In this document: one piece after another, positions 1-8,551 of the stretch
How the letters are laid out: each line of letters starts with the position of its first letter
Numbering within the stretch: the first letter of the stretch is position 1
NCBI RefSeq assembly: GCF_003355155.1
Contig: NZ_CP031320.1
Coordinates: 2,639,844-2,703,843, forward strand
Source: Streptomyces armeniacus
GTDB taxonomy: Bacteria; Actinomycetota; Actinomycetes; Streptomycetales; Streptomycetaceae
Direction of reading: 5' to 3'
DNA length: 64,000 nt
The notes under the pieces: generated by a model
What the model saw: the letters and a program-made list of their open reading frames with translations, nothing else
Told to the model about the DNA's origin: nothing
The model's database searches: none
Position numbers and translations under genes: made by a program

Positions 1-222
1 CTCACGGCCGCCGAGGCGCTGGGAGTTCCCGAGTACGTGGTCACCGAGACCGGCCCCGACCACGAGAAGATCTTCACGGCTGCAGCCCGCGTCGGTGGTG
101 TCGCGTACGGCACCGGCACCGGCCGTAGCAAGAAGGAAGCGGAACAGCAGGCGGCGGAGGCGGCGTACCGCGGTATCCGTGCCGACGCGACCGGCACGTC
201 CGGTGACACGGTGGACGCCTGA
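1..222 (+). CDS. rnc: Ribonuclease III, C-terminal part
   Basis: Only the last 73 residues are present; the gene enters from the left edge in the frame starting at base 1. They form the double-stranded RNA-binding domain: a beta strand with [19 protein letters not shown], where the GxGxSKKEAEQxAA pattern is the classic dsRBD alpha-2 motif that grips the RNA minor groove. The catalytic domain lies outside the window. RNase III cuts rRNA precursors and structured mRNAs; in Streptomyces it is also known as AbsB and affects antibiotic production globally. mutM starts 7 bp after the stop, so the two genes are probably co-transcribed. The family call is secure from the motif plus the mutM neighbour. 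Confidence 0.88.
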   Translation, partial: LTAAEALGVPEYVVTETGPDHEKIFTAAARVGGVAYGTGTGRSKKEAEQQAAEAAYRGIRADATGTSGDTVDA

Positions 223-229
223 GTCCGCC

Positions 230-1165
230 GTGCCCGAGCTGCCCGAAGTGGAAGTGGTGCGGCGCGGTCTGGAGCGCTGGGTCAGCGGCCGTACGGTCGA
301 CCGGGTCGAGGTGCTGCACCCGCGCGCCGTACGCCGCCACACCGCAGGGGCGCCGGACTTCGCCGCGGGGCTGGACGGGCATCCGTTCGGCCCCGCGCGG
401 CGCCGCGGCAAGTACCTGTGGCTGCCGCTGGCCGACACGGGCGCGTCCGTGCTGGCGCACCTGGGGATGAGCGGGCAGCTGCTCGTCCAGCCGGAGTCGG
501 CCCCGGACGAGAAGCACCTGCGCATCCGGATCGGCTTCGCCGACGCGGAGGGCACCGAGCTGCGCTTCGTGGACCAACGCACGTTCGGTGGGCTCTCGTT
601 GCACCCGGAAATGCCCGGGAGTGACGAAGGGCTGCCGGACGTGATCGCCCACATCGCCCGGGACCCGCTCGACCCCGCCTTCGACGAGGCGGCCTTCCAC
701 GCCGCGCTGCGCCGCCGCCGTACGACCGTCAAGCGGGCGCTCCTCGACCAGTCGCTGATCAGCGGCGTCGGGAACATCTACGCCGACGAGGCCCTCTGGC
801 GCGCACGGCTGCACTACGAACGCCCCACGGCCACGCTCACCCGCGCCCGCAGCACCGAACTGCTGGCCCACGTCAGGGACGTGCTCTCGGCGGCGCTGGC
901 CGTCGGCGGCACCAGCTTCGACAGCCTCTACGTGAACGTGAACGGCGAGTCCGGCTACTTCGCGCGCTCCCTGGACGCGTACGGGCGCGAGGACGAGCCC
1001 TGCCGCCGGTGCGGCACACCGATGCGCCGCCGCCCGTGGATGAACCGCTCCAGCTACTACTGCCCGCGCTGCCAGCGTCCGTTCAGAAGCCGAAGTTCTG
1101 CGTCCACCACGGACCGCCCTCGGCGAAGTGAGCGCCCACACCCATCGTCCGGTAGTCGCAGTTGA
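230..1165 (+). CDS. mutM: Formamidopyrimidine-DNA glycosylase (Fpg/MutM)
   Basis: Base-excision repair enzyme that removes 8-oxoguanine and formamidopyrimidines and nicks the abasic site. The GTG start is chosen because it puts the catalytic N-terminal proline at residue 2 (PELPEVEVV) with Glu3; the family requires this. Lys61 lies in [19 protein letters not shown] follows, and the helix-two-turn-helix carries [10 protein letters not shown] four-cysteine zinc finger (CRRC...CPRC) occupies about residues 258-283. The protein is 311 residues, longer than usual: after the finger there is a 28-residue Ser/Arg-rich tail that is read antisense through the end of the convergent CAP-domain gene. That tail is probably dispensable. 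It follows rnc closely. Confidence 0.95.
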   Translation: MPELPEVEVVRRGLERWVSGRTVDRVEVLHPRAVRRHTAGAPDFAAGLDGHPFGPARRRGKYLWLPLADTGASVLAHLGMSGQLLVQPESAPDEKHLRIRIGFADAEGTELRFVDQRTFGGLSLHPEMPGSDEGLPDVIAHIARDPLDPAFDEAAFHAALRRRRTTVKRALLDQSLISGVGNIYADEALWRARLHYERPTATLTRARSTELLAHVRDVLSAALAVGGTSFDSLYVNVNGESGYFARSLDAYGREDEPCRRCGTPMRRRPWMNRSSYYCPRCQRPFRSRSSASTTDRPRRSERPHPSSGSRS

Positions 1166-1985
1166 GAATGTTCGCGCGGTGGCCGGGGCTGTCCATCCAG
1201 GAGTCCATCACCGACTGGGCGTTGGCCTGTCCGCGGGCTATGTTCTCGCCGCCCAGATTGAGTATCCCCGCGGACTTGGCGCGGTCCCAGGGGCTCTTGC
1301 CGTCCGGGGTGTTGTGCGAGAAGAAGCCCCGTACGGCCATGTCCACGCTGTAGTCCCCGGCGAACTCCGCCAGCTTCGCGTCGGCGCGCACCGGCTCGCA
1401 GCCCTTCTGGGCGCGCTCCTGGTTGACCAGCTTGAGCACCTGCGCCTCGGCGGCCGCCTCCTCGCCGGAGCCACCGGACGGCTTGTCGTCGCGGGGCGTA
1501 CTCGGCTTCTCCGGCGTCGTACCGCCGTCGCCGCTCTTGTCGTCGCCACTGCTTCCGCCGCCGGGTCTGGACTTCTCCGGCGACGGGGTGGGCTTGGCCG
1601 AGGACTTGTCCTCCTCCGGCGACTTCGTGGGCTTGGCGGAAGGTGAACGGTCCCGCTTCGCGTCGTCGCCCGGCGTACCGGAGCCGGTGGCCGAGGGCGC
1701 CGGCTCGGACGGGCTGCCCTGCGTCGCGAGGTCCGAGGGCCCGTCGGCGCGCACCCGCTCGCCGGGGTCGCGCGAGTCGCCCACGGTGTAGCCGCCGCCG
1801 GGGCCCGGGATCAGCCCGGACGCGACGGCCACCGCGCCCATCGCGACCGCCGCCGAAGCGCCCAGCAGCCCGGTCCGTACGGGTGCCGCGCTCCGCTTGC
1901 GGTGCGTGCCACGGTGCCGCCCGCCCTCCGGGGTGTGGACGAGGGGCTCGGAAGGTGCGGGGGTGGCGCGGCGATGGCGGCCCAT
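1083..1985 (-). CDS. CAP/SCP-domain secreted or membrane-anchored protein
   Basis: 300 residues. A basic N-terminus (MGRHRRATP) is followed by a hydrophobic segment at about 40-62 ([21 protein letters not shown]), then a long Ser/Pro/Lys/Asp-rich linker (about 65-170) typical of actinomycete wall-spanning proteins. A CAP domain (about 175-300) follows, with [58 protein letters not shown] and a terminal WWTQNFGF. The CAP histidines and glutamate are present. Function in bacteria is poorly defined; proposed roles are extracellular lipid binding or protease-like activity. The start is set by the AGGAG just upstream of ATG. Its 3' end overlaps the mutM 3' end by 83 bp on the opposite strand. Confidence 0.85.
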   Translation of the reverse strand: MGRHRRATPAPSEPLVHTPEGGRHRGTHRKRSAAPVRTGLLGASAAVAMGAVAVASGLIPGPGGGYTVGDSRDPGERVRADGPSDLATQGSPSEPAPSATGSGTPGDDAKRDRSPSAKPTKSPEEDKSSAKPTPSPEKSRPGGGSSGDDKSGDGGTTPEKPSTPRDDKPSGGSGEEAAAEAQVLKLVNQERAQKGCEPVRADAKLAEFAGDYSVDMAVRGFFSHNTPDGKSPWDRAKSAGILNLGGENIARGQANAQSVMDSWMDSPGHRANILNCDYRTMGVGAHFAEGGPWWTQNFGF

Positions 1986-2117
1986 CTCGGCACTCCTCAG
2001 ATGCTCGGCAGCGGAGGCTCTCACCCGTACGAGTGATTCCGTTTGACGCCGGAGACTACGGCATCGAGGGGGAACTCCACGTGCCCGTTGAGGAATTGTC
2101 CGGATACGGTGCCTCCC

Positions 2118-2432
2118 ATGTCTGCGAGTACGAGCCCCGGCACACCGGGAAGCGATCAGCACGTCCGGATGACGGCATGGGTGCGCGGGCGCGTCCAGGG
2201 CGTCGGCTTCCGCTGGTTCACGCGCGCCACCGCGCTGCGCCTCGGCGGCCTGGAGGGCTTCGCCACCAACCTCGGCGACGGCCGGGTGCAGGTCGTGGCC
2301 GAGGGCACGCGGGCGCGGTGTGACGAACTCCTCGACTGGCTGCGTACGGGCGACACGCCAGGGCGGGTCGACGGCGTCACGGAGATCTGGGACGCGCCCC
2401 GGGGTGGTTACGACGGGTTCGAGATCCGCTGA
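2118..2432 (+). CDS. acyP: Acylphosphatase
   Basis: 104-residue enzyme that hydrolyses carboxyl-phosphate bonds of acyl phosphates. The acylphosphatase fold signature is intact: [12 protein letters not shown] (phosphate loop with catalytic Arg32), then [17 protein letters not shown] with the catalytic Asn51. The start is the ATG of MSASTSPG; a further upstream in-frame ATG at 2043 would add 25 residues without family similarity and is not preferred. It faces away from the CAP gene, so 1986-2117 carries both promoters. Streptomyces genomes usually keep acylphosphatase between mutM and smc, which supports the call. Confidence 0.92.
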   Translation: MSASTSPGTPGSDQHVRMTAWVRGRVQGVGFRWFTRATALRLGGLEGFATNLGDGRVQVVAEGTRARCDELLDWLRTGDTPGRVDGVTEIWDAPRGGYDGFEIR

Positions 2433-2770
2433 CGGGCGGCTGATCGGCCGGTGACCAGCAGCTGATCGGCCCGTGTCAGGGAACTGGTTGCCAATTCCGG
2501 CCGGCCGTGCAAGGCTGCCGACACAAGTGATCGACAACGCCCCCGCGGGCGGCACACTCCGGCGATCCGAACCGCCGTCGAGACAGGGCCGCCCGGGCGA
2601 CCGGGGCGTGATCGTGTTGACCGTCCATCCATTTGGTGAGACGCTTTGAGCACCCCGCGCACCTTGAAGGTCTGCTTTCGAGAAGGACGTACGGAGCAGG
2701 CACCGCGGGTGCGAATCCCTCACGACCCACACCGCTACGGTCGGTCACTCATTGTGGAGGACCATCCATC
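2433..2770. other. Intergenic region between acylphosphatase and the small coiled-coil gene
   Basis: No coding sequence seen in these 338 bases. Two exact copies of GCTGATCGGCC start at 2439 and 2461, a 22-bp period (two helical turns). An imperfect inverted repeat GGAACTGG...CCAATTCC (7 of 8 pairs, 3-base loop) lies at 2480-2498. A ribosome-binding GGAGG is at 2756-2760 for the next gene. A stretch near 2690-2740 superficially resembles a tRNA T-arm but does not fold as a tRNA. The promoter of the downstream gene must lie here but I cannot place it convincingly. Confidence 0.4.
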
Positions 2771-2980
2771 ATGGCAAAGGCGCTTCTCGGTTACGTCGGC
2801 GGCTCCGACCCCCGAGTCCTCGCCGAGATGCGACGGCTTCAGCAGCGCGTCCAGGACCTCGAATCCGAGCTCGTACGGATCCAGTCCGAGAACGACGCGC
2901 TGTCGGCTGCCGCAGCACGGCACAGCGACTCGCTGCTCGAAAGCATCGACGTATCCACAGCGGAGCCTGCTCTGACCTGA
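2771..2980 (+). CDS. Small conserved coiled-coil protein of unknown function
   Basis: 69 residues, MAKALLGYVGGSDPRVLAEM at the N-terminus, followed by a heptad-like helix RRLQQRVQDLESELVRIQSE (about 21-45) and a polar tail. A clear GGAGG ten bases before ATG supports translation. I recall near-identical short proteins at this position, upstream of smc, in other Streptomyces; no function is known to me. The VGGSDPRVLAEMRRL start could be an anchor and the coiled coil a dimerisation or partner-binding helix, but this is inference. A strong terminator follows at 3034-3055, so it is a single-gene transcript rather than part of an smc operon. Confidence 0.75.
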   Translation: MAKALLGYVGGSDPRVLAEMRRLQQRVQDLESELVRIQSENDALSAAAARHSDSLLESIDVSTAEPALT

Positions 2981-3033
2981 TCTCGCCCTACCGGGCCGGT
3001 CAGGTGTTCGCAACGCCAACCGCTCAGAACCTC

Positions 3034-3055
3034 AAGGGACGCCTCGGCGTCCCTT
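3034..3055 (+). terminator. Factor-independent terminator after the small coiled-coil gene
   Basis: Perfect 9-bp stem AAGGGACGC / GCGTCCCTT closed by a CTCG tetraloop, followed by TCGTCGTTT. It lies 54 bases after the stop and separates this gene from smc. Confidence 0.85.
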
Positions 3056-3235
3056 CGTCGTTTCCGCTCCCGGGTTTCCCCTACCGCCGCCTTTGCCTAC
3101 AGTCCGTCCCCGCGCTGCTTACCGTCTGATGTGCCCGGCACTCTCTGTGCCGAAACCCAAAAGAACGCCCGGCGCGCGGGGTCACCGAACGCGAGGGCGG
3201 CGGCGGCCCGGGGGCGCGAGGTAGAGTCCGACGGC

Positions 3236-6200
3236 GTGCACCTCAAGAGCCTGACCCTGCGGGGGTTCAAGTCCTTCGCCTCTGCCACCACGCTGCGCTT
3301 CGAGCCCGGCATCACGTGCGTGGTCGGGCCGAACGGCTCCGGCAAGTCCAACGTGGTCGACGCCCTGTCCTGGGTCATGGGCGAGCAGGGTGCCAAGTCG
3401 CTGCGCGGCGGCAAGATGGAGGACGTCATCTTCGCCGGCACGACGGGCCGCCCGCCGCTCGGCCGCGCCGAGGTCTCGCTCACCATCGACAACGCCGACG
3501 GCGCGCTGCCCATCGACTACGCCGAGGTCACCATCACCCGGATCATGTTCCGGAACGGCGGCAGCGAGTATCAGCTCAACGGCGACACCTGCCGGCTCCT
3601 CGACATCCAGGAGCTGCTCTCCGACTCCGGCATCGGCCGCGAGATGCACGTCATCGTCGGCCAGGGCCAGCTGGACTCCGTACTGCACGCCGACCCGATG
3701 GGCCGCCGCGCCTTCATCGAGGAGGCGGCCGGGGTGCTCAAGCACCGCAAGCGCAAGGAGAAGGCGCTGCGGAAGCTCGACGCGATGCAGGCGAACCTCG
3801 CACGCGTCCAGGACCTGACCGACGAACTGCGCCGCCAGCTGAAGCCGCTCGGCCGGCAGGCCGCCGTCGCCCGCCGGGCCCAGGTGATCCAGGCCGATCT
3901 GCGGGACGCGCGGCTGCGCCTGGTCGCGGACGACCTCGTGGCGCTGCGGGAGGCGCTGAAGGCGGAGGTCGCCGACGAGGCGGCGCTGAAGGAGCGCAAG
4001 GAGGCCGCCGAGGCCCAGCTGAAGGCGGCGCTCCAGCGGGAGGCCGATCTCGAGCAGCAGGTACGGACGCTGACGCCGCGGCTGCAGCGGGCGCAGCAGA
4101 CGTGGTACGAGCTCTCCCAGCTCGCGGAGCGCGTACGCGGCACCGTCAGCCTCGCGGACGCGCGCGTGAAGAGCGCCAACGCGCAGCCCGAGGAGGAGCG
4201 GCGCGGGCGCGACCCCGAGGACATGGAACGCGAGGCGGCGCGCGTACGCGAGCAGGAAGCGGAACTGGAGGCCGCGATCGAGGCGGCCTCGCGGGCACTG
4301 GACGACACCGTGTCCCACCGCGCCGAACTGGAGCGCCGGCTGCAGGACGAGGAGCGCCGTCTGAAGGACGCGGCACGCGCCATCGCCGAGCGCCGCGAGA
4401 GCCTGGCGCGGCTCCAGGGGCAGGCCAACGCGGCCCGCAGCCGGGCCGGTTCGGCGCAGTCCGAGATCGACCGGCTGACGGCGAGCCGCGAGGACGCGGA
4501 GCAGCGGTCCGCCGCGGCGCAGCAGGAGTACGAGGCGCTGCAGGCCGAGGTCGACGGACTGGACGCGGGCGATGAGGAGCTGGCCGGGCAGCACGAGGCC
4601 GCCAAGCGCGAACTGGCCGAGGCGGAGACCGCCCTGGCCGCCGCGAGCGAGGCGGCCACCACGGCCGAACGCGAACGGGCCGCCACCTCCGCCCGGCACG
4701 ACGCGCTGGCCCTGGGCCTGCGCCGCAAGGACGGCACCGACGCGCTGCTCGGCGCCCGCGACCGGCTCACCGGCCTGCTCGGCCCGGCGGCCGAACTGCT
4801 CACGGTGACACCGGGATACGAGGTCCCCGTCGCCGCCGCGCTGGGCGCCGCCGCCGACGCCCTCGCGGTGGCCGACCCGGGCACCGCGGCCGACGCGCTG
4901 CGCCTCCTGCGCAAGCACGACGCGGGGCGCGCGGCGCTGCTGCTGGGCGGCGCGCCCGACGACGGTGCGTCCGAGGACGCCGTACGGGCGGACGGGCGGC
5001 GCGCGGCGAGCGAACTGGTGGACGGGCCCGCGTCGCTGCTGCCCGCCGTACGCAGGCTGCTGCGCGGCGTCGTCCTCGTCGGCACGCTGGAGGACGCGGA
5101 GCAACTCGTCGCCGCCGAGCCCCGGCTCGTGGCCGTCACCGCCGAAGGCGACCTGCTCGGCGTCCACTTCGCGCAGGGCGGCTCGGCGGGCGCGCCCAGC
5201 ATGCTGGAGGCGCAGGCGGCCGTCGACGAGGCCGCCGCCGAGCTGGAGGAGCTGGCCGTCCGCTGCGAGGACACCGCGCGCGGTCGTGAGGAGGCGAAGG
5301 AGCGGCGCCGTGCCGCCGCCGCGCTGGTCGAGGAGCTGGGCGCGCGGCGCAGCGTCGCGGACCGGGAGAAGTCGCAGGTGGCCGGCCAGCTGGGGCGCCT
5401 CGGCGGCCAGGCCCGCGCGGCGGCGGGCGAGGCGGAACGGTCGGCCGCGGCCGTGGCCAGGGCCGAGGAGGCGCTCGTACGGGCCACCGAGGAGGCCGAG
5501 GAGCTGGCCGAGCGGCTCGCCGTGGCGGAGGAGGCGCAGGAGGACGAGGCGGAGCCGGACACCGCCGAACGGGACCGGCTCGCGGCCGACGGTGCGAACG
5601 CGCGGCAGACGGAGATGGAGGCGCGCCTTCAGGTCCGTACGCACGAGGAGCGGGCCAAGGGCCTGGCCGGGCGGGCGGATTCGCTGGACCGCGGGGCGCG
5701 CGCCGAACGCGAGGCGCGGGCGCGCGCGGAGCGGCGGCGCGCCCGTATGCGCCACGAGGCGGAGGTCGCGGCGGCGGTGGCGAACGGCACGCGGCAGCTG
5801 CTGGCGCACGTCGAGGCGTCGCTGCTGCGGGCGGAGGAGGAACGGGAGCGGGCCGAGGAGGCCAAGTCCGAGCGCGAGCGGGCGCTGGTCGCCGAGCGCA
5901 ACCAGGGCCGCGAGCTCAAGGACGAGCTGGACAAGCTCACCGACTCCGTGCACCGCGGCGAGGTGCTGGGCGCGGAGAAGCGGCTCCGGATCGAGCAGCT
6001 GGAGACGAAGGCGCTGGAGGAGCTGGGCGTCGAACCGGCCGGTCTCATCAGCGAGTACGGCCCGGACCAGCCGGTGCCGCCGTCGCCGCCCGCCGAGGGC
6101 GAGGAGCTTCCGGAGGACCCGGAGCACCCGCGCAACCAGCCGGTGCCGTTCGTACGGGCGGAGCAGGAGAAGCGGCTGAAGGCGGCCGAGCGCGCGTACC

Positions 6201-6799
6201 AGAAGCTGGGGAAGATCAACCCGCTGGCGCTGGAGGAGTTCGCGGCGCTGGAGGAGCGGCACCAGTTCCTCAGCGAGCAGCTGGAGGATCTGAAGAAGAC
6301 CCGGGCGGACCTCCTCCAGGTGGTGAAGGAGGTCGACGAGCGGGTCGAGCAGGTCTTCACGCAGGCGTACCACGACACGGCGCGCGAGTTCGAGGGCGTC
6401 TTCTCCCGGCTGTTCCCCGGCGGCGAGGGCCGGCTGGTCCTCACCGAGCCCGACGACATGCTGACGACCGGCGTCGACGTGGAGGCGCGCCCGCCGGGCA
6501 AGAAGGTCAAGCGGCTGTCGCTGCTGTCCGGCGGGGAGCGGTCGCTGACCGCCGTGGCGCTGCTGGTGTCGATCTTCAAGGCGCGGCCGAGCCCGTTCTA
6601 TGTGATGGACGAGGTCGAGGCGGCGCTGGACGACACCAACCTGCAGCGGCTGATCAGGATCATGGAGGAGCTCAAGGACAGCTCCCAGCTCATCGTCATC
6701 ACGCACCAGAAGCGGACGATGGAGGTCGGGGACGCGCTGTACGGGGTCTCCATGCAGGGCGACGGCGTCTCGAAGGTCATCAGCCAGCGGCTGAACTGA
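3236..6799 (+). CDS. smc: Chromosome segregation ATPase SMC
   Basis: 1187-residue SMC, the normal length. The N-terminal ATPase head has Walker A GPNGSGKSN at residues 31-39. Long coiled coils (Glu/Arg/Ala-rich) flank a hinge at about residues 510-670 (LLGPAAELL...VPVAAALGAAADALAV and the FAQGGSAGAPSMLEAQ exit). The C-terminal head has signature LSGGERSLTA and Walker B FYVMDEVEAALDDTN. The GTG start (VHLKSLTLRGFKSFA) matches the family; in-frame upstream codons do not. SMC compacts and segregates chromosomes with ScpA/ScpB, which matters most during Streptomyces sporulation septation. It stands alone between a terminator upstream and the glucose permease promoter downstream. Confidence 0.97.
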   Translation: MHLKSLTLRGFKSFASATTLRFEPGITCVVGPNGSGKSNVVDALSWVMGEQGAKSLRGGKMEDVIFAGTTGRPPLGRAEVSLTIDNADGALPIDYAEVTITRIMFRNGGSEYQLNGDTCRLLDIQELLSDSGIGREMHVIVGQGQLDSVLHADPMGRRAFIEEAAGVLKHRKRKEKALRKLDAMQANLARVQDLTDELRRQLKPLGRQAAVARRAQVIQADLRDARLRLVADDLVALREALKAEVADEAALKERKEAAEAQLKAALQREADLEQQVRTLTPRLQRAQQTWYELSQLAERVRGTVSLADARVKSANAQPEEERRGRDPEDMEREAARVREQEAELEAAIEAASRALDDTVSHRAELERRLQDEERRLKDAARAIAERRESLARLQGQANAARSRAGSAQSEIDRLTASREDAEQRSAAAQQEYEALQAEVDGLDAGDEELAGQHEAAKRELAEAETALAAASEAATTAERERAATSARHDALALGLRRKDGTDALLGARDRLTGLLGPAAELLTVTPGYEVPVAAALGAAADALAVADPGTAADALRLLRKHDAGRAALLLGGAPDDGASEDAVRADGRRAASELVDGPASLLPAVRRLLRGVVLVGTLEDAEQLVAAEPRLVAVTAEGDLLGVHFAQGGSAGAPSMLEAQAAVDEAAAELEELAVRCEDTARGREEAKERRRAAAALVEELGARRSVADREKSQVAGQLGRLGGQARAAAGEAERSAAAVARAEEALVRATEEAEELAERLAVAEEAQEDEAEPDTAERDRLAADGANARQTEMEARLQVRTHEERAKGLAGRADSLDRGARAEREARARAERRRARMRHEAEVAAAVANGTRQLLAHVEASLLRAEEERERAEEAKSERERALVAERNQGRELKDELDKLTDSVHRGEVLGAEKRLRIEQLETKALEELGVEPAGLISEYGPDQPVPPSPPAEGEELPEDPEHPRNQPVPFVRAEQEKRLKAAERAYQKLGKINPLALEEFAALEERHQFLSEQLEDLKKTRADLLQVVKEVDERVEQVFTQAYHDTAREFEGVFSRLFPGGEGRLVLTEPDDMLTTGVDVEARPPGKKVKRLSLLSGGERSLTAVALLVSIFKARPSPFYVMDEVEAALDDTNLQRLIRIMEELKDSSQLIVITHQKRTMEVGDALYGVSMQGDGVSKVISQRLN

Positions 6800-6878
6800 T
6801 ACCGCTCAGCTTCACTGAATGAACACAACCTGTAGGCGCGCGGGTGGCGTGGGTCTCGAGATGGGTCACGTTCAGCTA

Positions 6879-6906
6879 TTGACTTAGAAACTTGAAGGAA
6901 TAGTCT
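6879..6906 (+). promoter_or_regulatory. Probable housekeeping-sigma promoter of the glucose permease gene
   Basis: TTGACT (6879-6884), a 16-base spacer and TAGTCT (6901-6906), in an unusually AT-rich patch of this GC-rich window. It matches the Streptomyces HrdB-type TTGACn/TAgnnT pattern and lies about 120 bases upstream of the TTG start. Confidence 0.6.
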
Positions 6907-7029
6907 CTGCAACGTCGCTTTTACCTTCAACTGGTGACGGGCTGGCCAGGAGTGGCGCTCCGCCTCCACCAAGCGGAGGTGACACACACCCCCACCCCGG
7001 CGCCGCTGCCGGGCACCGCAGGAGCACTC

Positions 7030-8457
7030 TTGACCAGCACCACACCACTGGAGCCGGAGGCCGCCCGTGCCGCCCGGCCGCAGCAGCTCAGCCACGTCGT
7101 GTTCATCGCCGCCGCCGCGGCCATGGGCGGCTTCCTCTTCGGCTATGACAGCTCCGTCATCAACGGCGCCGTCGAGGCCATCCGGCACCGCTACGACGTC
7201 GGTTCGGAGGCACTGGCCCAGGTGATCGCGGCCGCCCTGATCGGCTGCGCCGCCGGCGCCGCGACCGCGGGCCGGCTCGCCGATCGCGTGGGGCGCATCC
7301 GCGTGATGCAGCTCGCCTCCGTGCTCTTCACCATCAGCGCGATCGGCTCCGCCCTGCCCTTCTCGCTCTGGGACCTCGCCATGTGGCGCGTCCTGGGCGG
7401 CGTCGCCATCGGCATGGCCTCGGTGATCGCGCCGGCGTACATCGCGGAGGTCGCCCCCGCCGCGTACCGCGGCCGTCTCGCCTCCTTCCAGCAGGCCGCC
7501 ATCGTCATCGGCATCGCCGTCTCACAGCTCGTCAACTGGGGCATCCTCAACCTCGCCGACGGCGACCAGCGCGGCACCATCGCCGGCCTGGAGGCGTGGC
7601 AGTGGATGCTCGGCGTGATGGTCGTGCCCGCCGTGCTGTACGGGCTGCTGTCGTTCGCCATACCGGAGTCGCCCCGCTACCTCATCGCCGCCGGGCGCAC
7701 CACCGAGGCCAAGCGGGTGCTCGCCGAGGTGGAGGGCACCGGGCAGGACCCCGACGCGCGGGTGGCCGAGATCGAGCGCGCGATGAACAGCGAGCACAAG
7801 CCGACGATCCGGGACCTGCTGAGCAGCCGCTACGGGCTGCTGCCGGTCGTCTGGATCGGCATCGGGCTCTCCGTCTTCCAGCAGCTCGTCGGCATCAACG
7901 TGATCTTCTACTACAGCGCGTCGCTGTGGCAGTCCGTCGGCATCGACCCGTCCGGCTCGTTCTTCTACAGCTTCACGACGTCGATCATCAACATCGTCGG
8001 CACCGTCATCGCGGTGCTCCTCGTGGACCGGATCGGCCGCAAGCCGCTCGTCCTCGTCGGCTCGGTGGGCATGGCGGTGTCACTCGGGCTCGCGGCGTGG
8101 GCCTTCTCGTACAAGACCGGGACCGGCACCGACATCTCGCTGCCGACGCTGCAGGGCAACGTCGCGCTCATCGCCGCCCACGCCTTCGTGCTCTTCTTCG
8201 CCCTGTCCTGGGGCGTGGTCGTCTGGGTGCTCCTGGGCGAGATGTTCCCGAACCGCATCCGCGCCGCCGCCCTCGGCGTCGCCGCCGCGGCGCAGTGGGT
8301 CGCCAACTGGCTGATCACCGTGAGCTTCCCGAGCCTGTCGGACTGGAACCTCTCGGGCGCGTACGTGATCTACACGGTCTTCGCCGTGCTCTCGATCCCC
8401 TTCATCCTCAAGTGGGTGCCGGAGACGAAGGGCAAGGCGTTGGAGGAGATGGGCTAA
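7030..8457 (+). CDS. glcP: Glucose/sugar:proton symporter of the MFS sugar-porter family (GlcP type)
   Basis: 475-residue, 12-helix permease. Sugar-porter landmarks are all present: MGGFLFGYDSSVINGA in helix 1, GRLADRVGRIRVM and DRIGRKPLV between helices, PESPRYL after helix 6, QQLVGINVIFYYS in helix 7 and the terminal PETKGKALEEMG. The TTG start is chosen because AGGAG lies five bases before it and it gives a protein of GlcP length; an in-frame ATG at 6934 lacks a ribosome-binding site. In S. coelicolor the glucose permease gene glcP1 sits in this same place between smc and ftsY (from memory), and glucose uptake through it feeds glucose-kinase-dependent carbon repression. A strong terminator follows. 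Confidence 0.88.
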   Translation: MTSTTPLEPEAARAARPQQLSHVVFIAAAAAMGGFLFGYDSSVINGAVEAIRHRYDVGSEALAQVIAAALIGCAAGAATAGRLADRVGRIRVMQLASVLFTISAIGSALPFSLWDLAMWRVLGGVAIGMASVIAPAYIAEVAPAAYRGRLASFQQAAIVIGIAVSQLVNWGILNLADGDQRGTIAGLEAWQWMLGVMVVPAVLYGLLSFAIPESPRYLIAAGRTTEAKRVLAEVEGTGQDPDARVAEIERAMNSEHKPTIRDLLSSRYGLLPVVWIGIGLSVFQQLVGINVIFYYSASLWQSVGIDPSGSFFYSFTTSIINIVGTVIAVLLVDRIGRKPLVLVGSVGMAVSLGLAAWAFSYKTGTGTDISLPTLQGNVALIAAHAFVLFFALSWGVVVWVLLGEMFPNRIRAAALGVAAAAQWVANWLITVSFPSLSDWNLSGAYVIYTVFAVLSIPFILKWVPETKGKALEEMG

Positions 8458-8485
8458 TTCCCCGCCGTCCACTCCTCGGCACGGA

Positions 8486-8518
8486 TACTGCCCCGGCTCA
8501 CCCCGAGCCGGGGCAGTA
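8486..8518 (+). terminator. Strong terminator after the sugar permease
   Basis: Perfect 14-bp stem beginning TACTGCCCCGGCTC with a five-base ACCCC loop; no U-run, as is common in Streptomyces. It separates the permease gene from ftsY. Confidence 0.85.
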
Positions 8519-8551
8519 CGCGCGTCGGGCACTGGAATACTGGGCCGCGTT

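Noticed and set aside
2690..2740. tRNA-like T-arm (GGGTGCGAATCCC) upstream of the small coiled-coil gene
   Set aside because: No matching acceptor, D or anticodon arms can be folded around it, and the T-stem itself pairs poorly.
3182..6706. A 1174-codon open frame antisense to smc
   Set aside because: Same reason: the smc frame has all SMC motifs, while the antisense is repetitive Arg/Leu-rich sequence.
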